A stretch of DNA of 64,000 nt, taken from Bursaphelenchus xylophilus (lineage: Eukaryota; Nematoda; Chromadorea; Rhabditida; Aphelenchoididae). Below, piece after piece: positions 22,804-36,729 of the stretch (positions are counted from its first letter, which is position 1; each line of letters begins with the position of its first letter). A program made the position numbers and the translations under genes. Location: NCBI GenBank assembly GCA_904066235.2, contig CAJFCV020000002.1, forward strand, positions 1-64,000, read 5' to 3'. The notes beneath the pieces were generated by a model that saw only the letters and a program-made list of their open reading frames with translations, made no database searches and was not told the DNA's origin.

Positions 22804-22936
22804 GTCTAATATCCAAAAAATTGGGAGGGTTCGATTTTCGAATGATTTTTATATTGTACTAGGTATCAGATTGAAAAATAGATGAGAAAATTTTACAAAT
22901 TTTTTTTATTTTTGTCGAAAGCCTGTTTTCTTTTAG

Positions 22937-24977
<2,041 letters not shown>

Positions 24978-25051
24978 ATACGATATGTAATTTATTATAA
25001 ATAATTTTCAAAAACTTTTACAATAACCGTTTTATACATTTTAAAATCGAT

Positions 25052-25384
25052 TTAGCCTGTAAATCGTGTCTTGTTCGTTGGTTTGAGATGTTTTGTTGAG
25101 CACTGTTCGACCATCTCCACCTTGCCTCCGACCTCTTTGAACACGGTGATCGTCGCTTGGCATGGGTAAACATCTTTATGTGCGAGATTCCAAATCACCG
25201 ACGCTATTGAAGAGTCATGTCCAACAAAAACGATATTTCCTTTGTAGGCGTCGCGAAGTACATCGACAGTTTTAGAGACTCTTTCGTCACAGCCACTGAA
25301 GTTCATTGGCTCTCGGGGCAAAGGCAGATTTACGACTGGTCGATAGGTATGGCCTTGGGGAAATTCCGACTTGACCGGCTTCAT
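25052..25384 (-). pseudogene. Histidine phosphatase (phosphoglycerate mutase-like) C-terminal fragment
   Basis: The minus-strand ORF reads FSGCDERVSKTVDVLRDAYK, GNIVFVGHDSSIASVIWNLA and HKDVYPCQATITVFKEVGGK. The GHDSS block is the second catalytic histidine motif of the histidine phosphatase superfamily; the surrounding text resembles the UBASH3/Sts-like proteins common in nematodes. The N-terminal RHG motif with the phospho-acceptor His is missing: the ORF's 5' end abuts the duplicated V-ATPase B fragment at 25377. This is a fragment stranded by rearrangement. About 110 codons remain of a family that usually has 200 to 300. Confidence 0.6.
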
Positions 25385-25770
25385 TACCGAGGGACAGATC
25401 TACGTCGACCGTCAGCTCTGCAACAGACGGACCTACCCACTCCAATCAACGTACTTCCCTCCCTTTCTCGTCTCATGAAGTCCACGCCATTGGAGAGGGA
25501 ATGACCCGCGAAGACCATTCGGACGTCTCCAACCAGCTGTACGCTTGTTATGCCATCGGAAAAGACGTCCAAGCCATGAAGGCCGTCGTCGGAGAGGAGA
25601 GCCCTGTCATCCGACGATCTTCTCTACCTCGAGTTCTTGGGCCAAATTCAGGGAAAGAACTTCATCGCCCAGGCAATTACGAGAACCGAACAGTGTTCGA
25701 ATCGCTGGACATTGGCTGGCAACTGCTCCGTATCTTCCCCCGAGAGATGTTGAAACGTATCCCGGCCTAG
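25377..25770 (+). pseudogene. Duplicate last exon of V-ATPase subunit B
   Basis: From GCTTCATTACCGAGGGACAG (about 25378) the sequence repeats the last V-ATPase B exon at 24620-24960, with its own small insertions and losses (for example near 25425, 25480 and 25590). Unlike the upstream copy it runs on past WQLLR into the family C-terminus, [12 protein letters not shown], where an in-frame TAG replaces the next codon, followed by TLDKYLAQF. There is no promoter or upstream exon, so it is a non-functional partial duplication. Confidence 0.85.
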
Positions 25771-25843
25771 ACCCTCGACAAATACCTGGCCCAGTTTAGT
25801 ATCGACCTTCAAATCAGCTTCCTTTAGTGCAACATTTCTGACA

Positions 25844-26292
25844 GGGAAGTACTCCAAGTGCGACGCTCAGATTTTGATGAAACTTGGCACAAATTTAGAA
25901 TAATGCTTTCTAAGATATATGCGAGAATCTTAGCTCTGCGCTTTGCAGAAACAACCGAGATTTTTAGAACGAAAGTCGGCCAAGATTTAGGACTTTTGCC
26001 GAATTTCGGCACGAAAAGTTTCATGCCTATTTCTACCGTAGAGGATAATGTTTCTACACAAAAATCAAAATTTTCCGCACGAAAACTGCCAAAGTTATGG
26101 AAAAAAAACCGCTTTTCTCTCTGACCGCTCTCCACGTTTTGCGTGCACTCTCGGCGGCAAAAGAATCGTTCGATCTCTCGGCGGCGCCGGCAAAGCGCGA
26201 GCTAAAATTTTCAGGAATTGATATTTAGCCCATATCCGACGTGTGTGCAGAATTTAAAGAAAATCTGAGCGTCGCACTTGGAGTACTTCCCC
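25844..26292. repeat. GGGGAAGTACTCC repeat family, copy A
   Basis: About 450 bases with inverted ends: GGGAAGTACTCCAAGTGCG...CTCAGATTTT at the left and the reverse complement at the right (GTCGCACTTGGAGTACTTCCCC). The body contains TTCGGCACGAAAAGTTTCAT and CTCTCGGCGGC words and has no coding capacity. Related copies are at 40909-41352, 41382-41750 (inverted, truncated) and 55285-55657. Confidence 0.85.
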
Positions 26293-26812
26293 GTGAATAA
26301 AAACCCGAATTTTGCTCATTTATGGGAAATTTTCATTCTGAGGGAGGTCGTGGTTGACCTGCAGAGATCTCAAAAGTCTAAATTTTGGGTGAAAAGAGTT
26401 GCGAATTTATGATTGGCACAATAGCCGTAATAAATGTGAAAAATACGAGATGTACTTGATATTTAACACAATCGCTTTCATTCAGATTACTTCTCTTTAC
26501 AATTCAAACTTATATAAACTTCATTTATTCATAGTTCGCCTTAAAAAACGCGTTGATTTTGCAAATAAAATGTCTCTAATATGCCTGTATCCTGTCAATC
26601 ACGAAAATGTAATCTCAACCCGAGCAAAAAACCCACTAAGAAATTGTGGTACACCTCTCTTTCGTCGCATATTATAGTTCATTTGTTGAAAATGTCGGGG
26701 AACCCCCAGGAGATGTTGCTCGTGACCTCAGGTATACTTTTAACATTTGTTTTTTATTTGTATTTACAATTTTTTTCTGAAGATCCAAAAACTTCAGAGC
26801 TCTGACAAGGAA

Positions 26813-27790
26813 GTCACTTTTTCGCAGATCGATCCATACTGGTGACCTAGTGGACAGTGAAGGCCTCAGGCTGTGTAAGAAGAATATGGCGTCCAAAAGT
26901 GTTTACGGGCCCTGGGGGCAGAGTTATGGCTCATCAAAAGTTCGCGCAAAAAAGGTTCCGAAAAAGACCCTCCAAAAAAACGTGAATCGGAGAAGTGAGC
27001 TTCGGTAGCAGAGTGGTTCGCAGATTTTCTCTTCTGTCCTGGAAGGGCCAGGGTTCGATTCCTCTTCCCGGCAATTAACTAAAAAACAATATTGTAAGAG
27101 TAGCGTAAGTTACAAAAAAAATATTTTAAAATATTTTTGAAAAATTTTATTATCCTGTCGTTAAAAAATGACGATTTTGTTCATATCGTCACTAAATTTA
27201 TCATCTGCCCAGACAGCAAGCGTTTGACTCAAACGCTTCAGCATGGTATCACGATCACCAAGGCGTCTTCTAAAACATCAGAGATATACATATTGAGAAT
27301 CCCAGTCCTACCTTTACGCCAAAGTTCCCGCAGTTTTCTCCAATGATACGGCGTCTTGATCCACCGTAGTCGCCGCCGATTATTCCAGAAATTGAATGCG
27401 ATCCTCGGTGGAAAAATGCCCTCGCATCCCTCACTGTGTCCAAGCTCACAACGACTTCCCCAAGTTTTAACGACGGGATAATAACATTTTTCAAAAAATA
27501 TTTCAAAACAATTTTTTTGTAACTTACGCTACTCTTACAATATTATTTTTAGTTATTGCCGGGAAGGGGGGTGAACTCTGGCCCTTCCAGACAAAAGAAA
27601 AATTTGCGAACCACTCTTACTGACTCACTTTTCCGATCCTTTTTTTGGAGGGTCTTTTCGGAACCTTTTGCGCGGACTTTGAGCCATAACTCTGCCCTCG
27701 GGGCCCGTAAACACTTTTGCGAATTCTTCTTACACAGCCTGATGCCTTCATCACTAGGTCACCAGTATGGGTCGATCTGCGAAAAAGTGA
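26813..27790. repeat. Inverted repeat with tRNA-like boxes in both arms
   Basis: The arms at 26813-27168 and 27465-27790 are inverted copies of about 330 to 355 bases (shared words CACTTTTTCGCAGATCGA, AGTGTTTACGGGCCC, GTAAGAGTAGCGTAAGTTAC). The left arm carries a tRNA-like segment (about 26998-27075) with an A-box-like TAGCAGAGTGGTT and a B-box GGTTCGATTCC; the right arm has a decayed version (GAGTGGTTCGC, AGAGTTCACCCC). The tRNA-like acceptor and T stems do not pair well, so this is not a functional tRNA. The roughly 300-base centre holds a minus-strand open stretch (VIIPSLKLGEVVVSLDTVRD, SISGIIGGDYGGSRRRIIGE) of unknown family. Confidence 0.7.
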
Positions 27791-28123
27791 CCACTTGTGA
27801 AACGAAATCGAGGGGATTCGTTGAGGAAAAGAAATTCATATTTCACGGGTCCCGACGGGAAATAATCTGTATTTGGCCAAGTGTGCTTGCTAGGATTCCA
27901 GAAGTGCGTACTTTAATTAGGGGGTTGAAGATTACAGTTCCTCAATAATGAACCTCATGAGGTCAGAAAATTAGTAAAACATGTACAAAATGAGCTAATT
28001 ATAGGAATGCAAAAAGAGTCCTTGCATGTCTTATTAGAGTAAAATAATTTCTTATTATTTACGACTTTTGCGTAATTTACGCAGTGGGTAAAAAGGATAA
28101 GCTCGAAGTAAGACGCTGGATTT

Positions 28124-28161
28124 GCAGACAAAGCCGAAGCGTAAGTCCCGGCTTTGTCTGC
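28124..28161. other. Perfect 13-bp hairpin
   Basis: GCAGACAAAGCCG (28124-28136) and its exact reverse complement CGGCTTTGTCTGC (28149-28161) are separated by 12 bases. Just downstream AAAGCG...GGCTTTG gives a second weaker stem. There is no T tract to suggest a terminator. The function is unknown. Confidence 0.6.
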
Positions 28162-28249
28162 TAAAGCGTAAGGCTTTGTACTCTCGGCGCCATGCGTAGG
28201 ATGGGGCAAAGGCATTGTACAATGATATTAAAAGCTGAGGCTGAGACAT

Positions 28250-31114
28250 ACGGCCAGCCTTAAGCTAATCCTTAGGCAAAACCAGGGCTTTCCGAGTTCA
28301 AGCCCCCACCGTTTTTGCCCGTTTCAGACCATCCATAATGAAAAAATTAGAATAATACAAAAAATGCAAATTTAAGGAAAATGGTGGACACAGTTCCATT
28401 TCTGAGATAGACGAAACTACTGTCGGAGCTCCCAAATACCACCGCGGTAGACCAGTAGATCAAACCCCCAACGTTGTACATCCAATCCCCTATTTTAGAT
28501 AAAACCCCCCACGTATTAGACTTGGATTAATTCTTTGAAAATAAATTTTGGGGGTTCAGATTGGATCAGGGAAGTTGTACTGGGTCATGAGGGTCTGAAC
28601 TGGACTGAGGGTTTGAAGGATACTACCTTAGCACCGCAAAAACCTAGTCCAAGATGTGCAATGATTAAGCAAATTCTGAGCGTACGCTTAGGCTAAGAAT
28701 AAGACTTATCCTGAGCTGAGAATTAGACTTAGCCTAAGCTAAAAGCGCAAAAATGCTAACCCAAGGCATTTTCTTACTTAGCCTTAGGTCTATGCCCAAG
28801 GCCTTACGTTATTTCTAAGATGCCGTTTGATTATATAATAAATCAAGCCTACATATAGTGCAAAAGTCCGGCTTAATGATAGTCGAAACTCAATAACTAA
28901 CAACTCAACTAAATATTTAGGAATTAGAGAAAGGCAACAAAGTGTTAATCGTACTGTGAAAACCTGCACTAGTGATGATTAGGTGATTAAACAAAGGTCT
29001 AAACGGCTTTCAGCGACTTGTAAATAATAGATGTATAACTAAAAGCGATTTCCAGAAATCGGCCATATTTTTTTCTCTGGTGCATGCTGACTATAAATTT
29101 GTACTTTGCTGGATCACATTTGCTTTATTTTGTCTGGCAAGAGTGGATCAAGCCGTGCAAGGCCTTTTATGACTCAAAAAATAACTGGCACATTACAACA
29201 GCCTCCAAAATAACGTCGGAGTGCCGGGAAATTTTGATAGTGAAATCTACGCAGTATTTTATCCGACTTACCTTTGACGACAGATCAGTTAATGCTTAGT
29301 ACCAGTCAGTCGAGAGAATAATTCGGGCGAGACGCGCCGTGGAATCGCGTATCATTTCTTTCTCCAAACCACTGATAATAAAGCTGACTCCCTTTTCGAC
29401 GCTAAACCCGCAGCTGCGCGCAGATTCTCTTCTTTCAGCGGCGTTGCTAAGTCGTTAATACCAGACTTACATAATAAACATTCCGCGCGTAGAACCAGCA
29501 AAAAAAGCGTTGACTCTAAATTTTACACTATTGACAATCAAAATCTCGAAAAAACTCTCCGCGGAATTTCTCTGGACACCCTGTATAGCTCTTCGTCCAA
29601 TTTCAACGACCACTGTTGTCAACGGAGGCGAATAACCGTTTTACCGGGTTTCGAGAGCTTGCTGTGAAGAACATCTTGTTTATGTCATCATATACAGAGC
29701 AAAGTTTTCTTACCGGTAATGTTAGACTATGCGGTCGCTTGCGCTTCGGGTTCTCAAAATTGCTCCGTTTTTGTATCCGATAATCTTCATATTCAATTTT
29801 TTTAGATGGGTTAGAAAATCACGGGGCTAGAACCGTCAAGCCCATTCCCCACGGATGTTTTCTCACTAAGCATAACTAGCGTAAGCTTCTCTAAGCATTC
29901 GATGCATTAACGATGTTTTGCCTCGAATTACACGTGCAGAGCAAAATTTCCCGCAAATGACGATTTTCCAGGGACGAAGTTGGTCATCTTTGAAGCTTCA
30001 TAAAAACCGCTGCGTCAAGGCTTACCGAACAAAAAATATATCAATAGGTAGCGTTTTCAAAGTTCTTTCAGAAGCTGTCTGTTGTCATTTCTCCGGATTA
30101 CACCGAAACGGCAGGATTTTCCAGGCGGCGTTTTACGCAAGTGAGGAAACCAAAAGAACGCGCAAACATAGGTCAACTGCAGTAAAATTTTGCTGAGCAG
30201 TGACCTAACATACTAACGCCTTTCCGATTTATCTTAAGATTTTGGCCTCTAGACTCGGTCATATCTAAGCTTTCCAGCGAAGGCGCTCCATCGTCTATAA
30301 ACCTAAGATTTTTCTCAAGATGTCTAAGATAACCCTGATGCTGCATTTAAGTCCAGCGCATCAAGCATGGTTTATCCCAACTTTACCTAAACGCGTATAC
30401 TCGCCTATACCCATTTGCTGTATTCTACAGTCCCATGATATCAGTGTGCTTTCCAGCTCGAAATAACTGCCTGTTACCAGTAAAATACAGCTTGACAGGT
30501 TTATAATATTTATAACCTTTATTAACAGTGTTCTTATTACATAAGACCAATTACAATTATACTATATGAGATTACATTTTCGAAGAAGAAATGCCCCTAC
30601 TTCAGAAGGTCGTAGCGACCTCAGTTTGCAATAAGCCCCTTAAACCCTCATCCATCAGTCCGTCGGAGAAAGCCACTCTTTACGCATTCTCTGGATGCGC
30701 GGTCTCCATACGATCTGGCCTAGGCAATTGCAGTCTAATGGTCCTTCAACCGGTTATGTCCGATCTGATTACAATACCGCGGACAATCTAATGCAAGCGG
30801 GTATGGGGTTGGAGTTGGAATCAATCCTTTTATCGCTACAATCTCTGTAACATTCTTCAAAATGTTATTTTTCCATATTTCTTCTTTCTCTCATAGACAA
30901 CATTACCCCGGCCTCCTACCTTCCTCTTTCTTGCTTATATTAAAACTTCTTCTAATCGCCTTACACCTCTTACCACCTTTCCCACTGCAGCTGTTGTAGC
31001 ATGTGTCTCACGGAACAGAGATGACTCACCGTCCTCTTCAAGCGTGCGCCCCTCTCTTTTTCCCTTGTTATTCTTGTAAATAACTCCCGTTTCTCTCGTC
31101 AAACTGCTTTTTAA
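28250..31114. other. Long gene-poor stretch
   Basis: Nearly 2.9 kb without a convincing exon. From about 28255 to 28815 there are many interrupted CTTAGGC/GCCTAAG words (for example TTAGGCTAAG near 28690 and CTTAGCCTTAGG near 28780), suggesting an old palindromic repeat. The remainder is unremarkable. Confidence 0.35.
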
Positions 31115-31753
31115 ATGGTTTTCATCCAGGAGATTTCTACCGAACCTTTGGGGAGAAATTCCCAGGCTAACACAAGCGGACCAACTGGTACAGCAAGCGC
31201 ATATCATCCGGCTACATCGACTCCTGTTAGCCAATACCCGCCTAATATTCCCGTCTACGGAAGGCCAATTGTCTTCGCTGTTCGAAGGACAACTTATTAT
31301 CAACCGGCAAGCTCCAATCAGGCGAATAATGGATATTGTACTAACCAGCATGGATATCAAAATGGATTTCAAAACAATGCTGGAAAAAGAAATATTGATA
31401 CTGAAAAATTAAAAAGAATGGCTACTATGGCGGCCAGAGAGGCCGTCCGAGGGACTGAACAACTTCTACGACAAACGGCCGATGCCCTCAGGGGGTTACA
31501 AGGTAGTCTACTTTAATGTCAAGATTTGTTCAATTTTTGACGCGTGAAGATAAAATGATTGCAACAATCTCTAATTACGACATTTCCAGGTCAATCCAAC
31601 CCCTACCTCCAACGGAATACTCAGAATATTCAAAATGCCCGAGGCGGTAATGTCCGAATAATTGTCGATGGCAACGTGGTTTATGATGGCCCAGCAAACG
31701 GAAGATACGACATGTACACTCGAAATGGCAAGCATATCGAGATTTATTACTAA
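31115..31753 (+). CDS. Unrecognised Q/N-rich protein (183 aa)
   Basis: Two exons, 31115-31502 and 31590-31753, join in phase (CAA G|GT CAA) to 184 codons including the stop. I do not recognise the family. The N-terminal part is low in charge and rich in Pro, Ser, Gln, Asn and Tyr (AYHPATSTPVSQYPP, NQHGYQNGFQNN). The middle is basic and probably helical (DTEKLKRMATMAAREAVRGT, QLLRQTADALRGLQG). The C-terminal part looks like a small beta domain (GGNVRIIVDGNVVYDGPANG, YTRNGKHIEIYY). There is no signal peptide or membrane segment. The start is the first ATG after an upstream TAA. It precedes TTC27 on the same strand by about 370 bases, too far to argue for an operon. Confidence 0.65.
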
Positions 31754-32119
31754 TACATCCATGTTCCTTTGTTTTTTGTTTGTACATTTCAATTATATTA
31801 TCCATGATAGGGTAGTGTAATGCATCGAATTACAGGTAATAAAGGCTTCAGATCATTAGTCAAAGGCGCTTCAATCAAGAAAACATCCTGTAAAGAGATG
31901 AAAAAATACGTTTTTCGCCTGATCTAGGCAAGATTCCAGAACCAGTACCAACTCGGCTGAGTTCCACCACGAAAACAAACAACGTTTGGCATAACGCAAA
32001 AACCAGAAATATTTTTTGAAAAACCAAAAATTTCGAAATTTTGAAGAGTTTTACAAGTTTTCAGCGTTATTAGTAACACAAACAGAACAAAAATTTTATC
32101 AACTCGTTGTGCCTTAGAC

Positions 32120-35100
32120 ATGGCTGGGACTTCAAATATCCTGGAGGTCGTACAAGACGTTTTCAATGTTTTCTTGGCCGCAAATTTTGCTGGCTATACT
32201 CAGAGTAAGTTTGTAGTTGTATTTTTTTGGTTTTTAGATAGTTTTAGATCCTTGTCTTGGCATTAATTTTCAAGTATAATTTTATTTCTTTCTTTGTTGT
32301 TTTATGATCGTGCTTTTTAGGTGATCAAGAGTACGAAAATGGTAACAGGACTCTGAACTTGAGTAGAGAGGAGATTCTAAAGGCATTGGAGATTGATTTT
32401 GTTCGCCCGCATCCATGTATCAAGTAAGTGTTTGATATTTTTGTTGTGTTCTAGGGAAACCTGCCAAAGTGTTGCCTAAAATGATTCCATTTTCTCTTCA
32501 GAAGACCCGATCTGCTGTTATATCTCAAGAACACACTGTACGGTAAAGCAGGACTGTCAGAATCACCTGAAGATGCTGTTTTTACTTTAAAATTTCTGCA
32601 CATTTTGCAATTATGCATGGAAACTGTTTGTCCGAGCGTTCAAAAACAAATTTCCGAATTGGTAAGGGAGAATAAGATGTCTTTTTACAATTAATAACTT
32701 TCGTTTTCTTCGTTTTGCCATTGTAGAACCTTAAAATCGCCTCTTCATATTGCACTTCACATCTGGTTGAACTGAACGTTTCCAAACCCGATTTTCTCGA
32801 TCTGTTTCGCCCGGTAAAGTCAGTTGGTATTGAGGATGTTGAAGAAAAAGACCCAGAGAATCCGGAATCAGAAAGTTCAGCACCAAATTTGTCCAGAAAA
32901 TCGTTCTTTGAATGGATTTTGCTGAATTATCAGATCTCCTCGAACGCCGTTTTGTTCAGTGTTGCAGCTAAATTTTTGGAACTGGCTTCGAAGTTTGTTG
33001 GTTTTGAATTTGGTTTTGATGGTCAATTGGGCAAAAGGACGAGGTATCAGCAAAACAGTTTGCCTCAGTTGGTACTAAAAGTAGGGTTTTATATTACCAT
33101 CTGATCTGAAGTAATATCAAAATTTTAATATTTTTTTTTCTTTCAGACATCCAAAGTGGACCACTCAAAGGCCGTGTTTACGAGTTTTGAATCTGTTCAA
33201 CATCCTAAAAATATTGAAAACAAGGATGATACACTCCTCCAAAAGGTCAAGTTTGATGACCAAACTCAAGTCGAAGCGCTCTCTCCTGATCAAATTGGTG
33301 TTCTATTGGCTGCTGCCTTGTTGGAACAAAAGACTGACCCAATTGAAGAACTGAAATTCGAACAAATGGATGCTCTTTGCACCAAGGTATGATTTTATTG
33401 TAATTTTAGGCCAAGTATAATATAAATTCTATGTTTTTATGCCCTAAGCTTTTGATTTATTGCAGATTCTCTCTGAATCCGTTGGATTCATGACTTCGGT
33501 TGCTGTTTTCCAGCTGCGATCAAAATATGAACGCCGAAATACGAGGAGAGTTGAGCGCGCAGTTCAGCAGATGGAACACATCGTAGATGTCCTCGAAAAC
33601 CGTGAGAACAGAATCTTAGACCCGCGGGAAATGAGAAATAGAGTAGCTGACATATGGATCGCGTCGCCGTTGAAACCAGTCTGGGCTGTGAAAAAGTTCT
33701 ATGCCAAGGTTTTGGAGTCCTTGGCTTTGACTAGTGTAAGTTGGTATAATTTTATTTTTACACTTTAAAATGTTATGTAGTTCTCAGCAGGGTTTATGAT
33801 GTATTCTTTAACTTTCAGGAAGCTATTACGATTTACGAGTCGATTTTTGCTTGGAAAAACGTGATCGAAGGATATCAAGCCATGAATATGAAGGAAAAGG
33901 CCCTAAAAATCCTCGAGACCCTCAGGGCAGAGCATCCAAATGACCCGTATTATCTCTGTCTCATAGGGGATATCCGAAGAGACGAGAATTTACTCAAAAA
34001 AGTACTCGAAATTACGGAGGACAAGTATCCGAACGCCCATAAAGCCCTGGGGATGATGGCTCTGGAGAATAAGGACTTCAAAAGGAGTTTCACTCATTAT
34101 AAACGAGTGTTCGAATTGGTCCCGCTGAGTGTCCGGAGTGTCTACAATTACGGAGTCTCGGCCTGGGAGATTGGCGAGATGAGAGATGCCATCATCGCGT
34201 TTCATCATGTCACTTGTATTGACCCGGATCACTTCAAGGCCTGGAACAATTTGGCTGCTGCATATTTGGCAACCAATCAAAAGGGAAAGGCTGCGAAGAT
34301 CTTGAAGGTAGGCGGGGTTAAGAGGGTTTAGAAAGAAATCTCGGGTTGTTTCGTTGAGTTGGAAGGGAGTTACGAACATTTTCCAGCAAGGACTTCAAGT
34401 CGACAGGGATAACTATAAAATGTGGTGCAATTTGTATGAGATTGGTGCGGAATTATCGTCAAAAGGAGACTGTTTCTTCGCTGTTCAACAAATGATGACA
34501 TTCAAGAAGGCTTCCAGCGAGTTTAACCCGAAACCATTGCTTAAAGTAGGATTTTATTATATTGCACTTGATATTTTGATGGAAATTTATATTTTTTGAT
34601 GTTGTTTAGAAACTTTTCTTGGTTTAGAGTAAGAGTATGTCATTTCAGGTAATTTTGACACACACGAAAGCCGCTGAACACACGTATTATCCCTGTCCGC
34701 CATTGGAAAAGCCTCTGGATCAGTATGAAGAAAAACAACTTTTAAATGCGTTGGATGCGGCTCATGAAAATTGCACCCTAGACCCAATGACACTTCGATT
34801 GATGGCCAATCTAAGGAAACCGACGGAATCTGAAGAAAATTTGGAAGTCATTCAAAAATATATTGAGTTACTGGACCTGGCTGAAAAGAGAGAAATGCAA
34901 GCTGGAAAGGTAAGGTTGGTGGGAGCTGGGATAGAAACAAATAGGAAAAATTGTTTCTGGGTTATTTATTTAGTATTTTACAAATTTTTATTTCGAATTT
35001 GACTTTCAAATCTCAGGTATAATGTAGAGTTTTCAGAAAGACCCCGATTACTTGAACACTATCAACTCCCTCCTGGACTCGTATCAAGCCCGTCTAAGAG

Positions 35101-35279
35101 CAGCGGAAATAATTGGGAAGTCGCCAGCGGCCGCGAAGAAACTCGTCTTTTTCCGGTTACGGCCGCTCATTTCGGCCGTTGAGAGATTATTCAAAGAAAA
35201 ACCATCGGCCGAACAGGAGAATCTTCAACTGGCTGAGATCTTAATTAGAGCCAAACTGTTGCTAGAGGAGTTAAAATGA
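32120..35279 (+). CDS. TTC27: Tetratricopeptide repeat protein 27 (TTC27) homologue
   Basis: A complete gene of ten exons: 32120-32204, 32321-32423, 32502-32661, 32727-33080, 33147-33386, 33466-33735, 33819-34307, 34387-34545, 34649-34909 and 35037-35279. They sum to 2,364 bases (787 aa plus stop) with no frameshift, close to the roughly 840 aa of vertebrate TTC27. Family blocks: DLLLYLKNTLYGK, GQLGKRTRYQQNSLPQLVLK, TRRVERAVQQMEHIVD, EDKYPNAHKALGMMALENKD, LVPLSVRSVYNYGVSAWEIG and DPDHFKAWNNLAAAYLATNQ. The C-terminal half is made of TPR helical repeats. Little is known of its role; the yeast relative Emw1 affects cell-wall integrity. All introns are 43 to 131 bases with GT...AG ends. A CDS with no defect amid repeats suggests real constraint. 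Confidence 0.93.
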
Positions 35280-35589
35280 TCTTACCGACCTTTTCTTTTG
35301 GATTTGCACAAATTTTCGGTCGTTGTTGAGTTATCTCGTGAAGTCCGGTTATCTTTGTTGAGTTTTTTGTTGGTAAATATTATTACTAACGGGTCGAGAT
35401 TGTGTACCAGCCATATTTCGGGTTAAACTTCCTTTTCAAGAACCTCTGAGATCAAATTTTACTTTGGTATCAGTTACAGTACAAGTTATTCCAAAATTTA
35501 TCATTAAGTCTCATCAAAGCAAATAAATTACGTACAAATGAAAGTAATAAGAGGTTAGGAATAGTACATAGTTATAAATACCATCACAT

Positions 35590-36575
35590 TCATGCATTAT
35601 TAACTGTTAGTCCATTCACTTCTGAAGTTGGGGTAACATTTTGAACTGGAACACATCCATCGAACGGGAGGTTGTGTAGCAGTTCGGGGATTTGACTGAT
35701 CTTCAGCCCAAGTAGGAGTTGGAAAAGCTCTTGGGGACAAGACGAAGGGAATGAGGCCTAAATTCAAGGGTAATAATGCAGATCATGGAAAACCAACCAT
35801 GGTAAAACGGGCGTATCGGTATGATAGCCGATCCAGATCCTCGGTTGAGATGTCTTGGAAGGCCCGATGATCATTCGTAATCAAATGAGAGGCATGACGC
35901 TGTTTTAACTTCTCCAAATAGGTCTGAACTTCGGTTACTCGAGACCTTCTCCTTCTTAGCTCGTGGGCATCTTTCTCGTGTTGAGGAGGAAGTTCAGAGG
36001 TTCCGTAAAGCGCCTCAGGGTTTTGGAGGACATGGTCTACTAGTTTTATCCAGGCTAAAGTGAGATTCGTGGAGGAATAAAGAAATTTTTATTATTCTTA
36101 CATTCCATTTGGTAGCAGATTCCTAACAATCGATCTAGCAGGTTCTCCAACGCATCAATGTCCAAGTGGCCGGTTTGTTCACGTTGTACGAGGCATCCAC
36201 AATACCCGACGAGCCATTCTGTAAGACAATTTAGTTAGTGAAACGTCAATTTTACCTATTCTTTGGCGACAAGCGTCCTAACACTAAAGAAAAAACTTAC
36301 TGCCTATTTGTTCGTAAACATAATCCAAACTGCCGTCCATCTCGCTCAATTCGACATTGGAGAAGATGAAGGAATCCGCGTTTACAACAACTAAAAACTA
36401 GAATAAAAACCTCGAAAAACGCACCTTCCAGTTCCCCATAAATAAAATCCATTTGGTCAAAGACTTCTTTGATTTCTTCGCCAAGACCATCTGAATCAGT
36501 AGAATACGACCTGGACCCGCCACGATCTTGACGTCTTCGGCGACGTTGAAGAGTTTGCTTTCCTCGTTTAGGCAT
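35590..36575 (-). CDS. Unrecognised intact five-exon gene (260 aa)
   Basis: Minus-strand exons 36425-36575, 36301-36390, 36102-36218, 35798-36054 and 35590-35757 sum to 783 bases with consistent phases, encoding 260 residues. I do not recognise the family. The N-terminus is strongly basic (MPKRGKQTLQRRRRRQDRGG). The middle is mostly helical and acidic (GEEIKEVFDQMDFIYGELE, NVELSEMDGSLDYVYEQIG, GHLDIDALENLLDRLLGICY). Then come WIKLVDHVLQNPEALYGTSE, a charged helix (DAHELRRRRSRVTEVQTYLE) and CPQELFQLLLGLKISQIPEL near the end. There is no signal peptide or membrane helix; the basic N-terminus might direct it to the nucleus. It converges with TTC27, with about 310 bases between the stops. The open frame with conserved splice sites argues that it is a real gene. 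Confidence 0.75.
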
Positions 36576-36729
36576 TTTTAAATTCTTTCAATTTCAATAC
36601 CTAAAGTAACATAAAATAATATAAAAACTGAATAAACCGACAAGTAAAGTAATATTCTTACTTATTACTCCGGTTGGCACAAGCTTCAGTGCAGAAAAGC
36701 GTCAAAAAATCTCGTGGAATTCTTCTCCG

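Noticed and set aside
26998..27075. A functional tRNA gene
   Set aside because: A- and B-box words are present, but acceptor and T stems do not pair and the arm is part of a larger inverted repeat.
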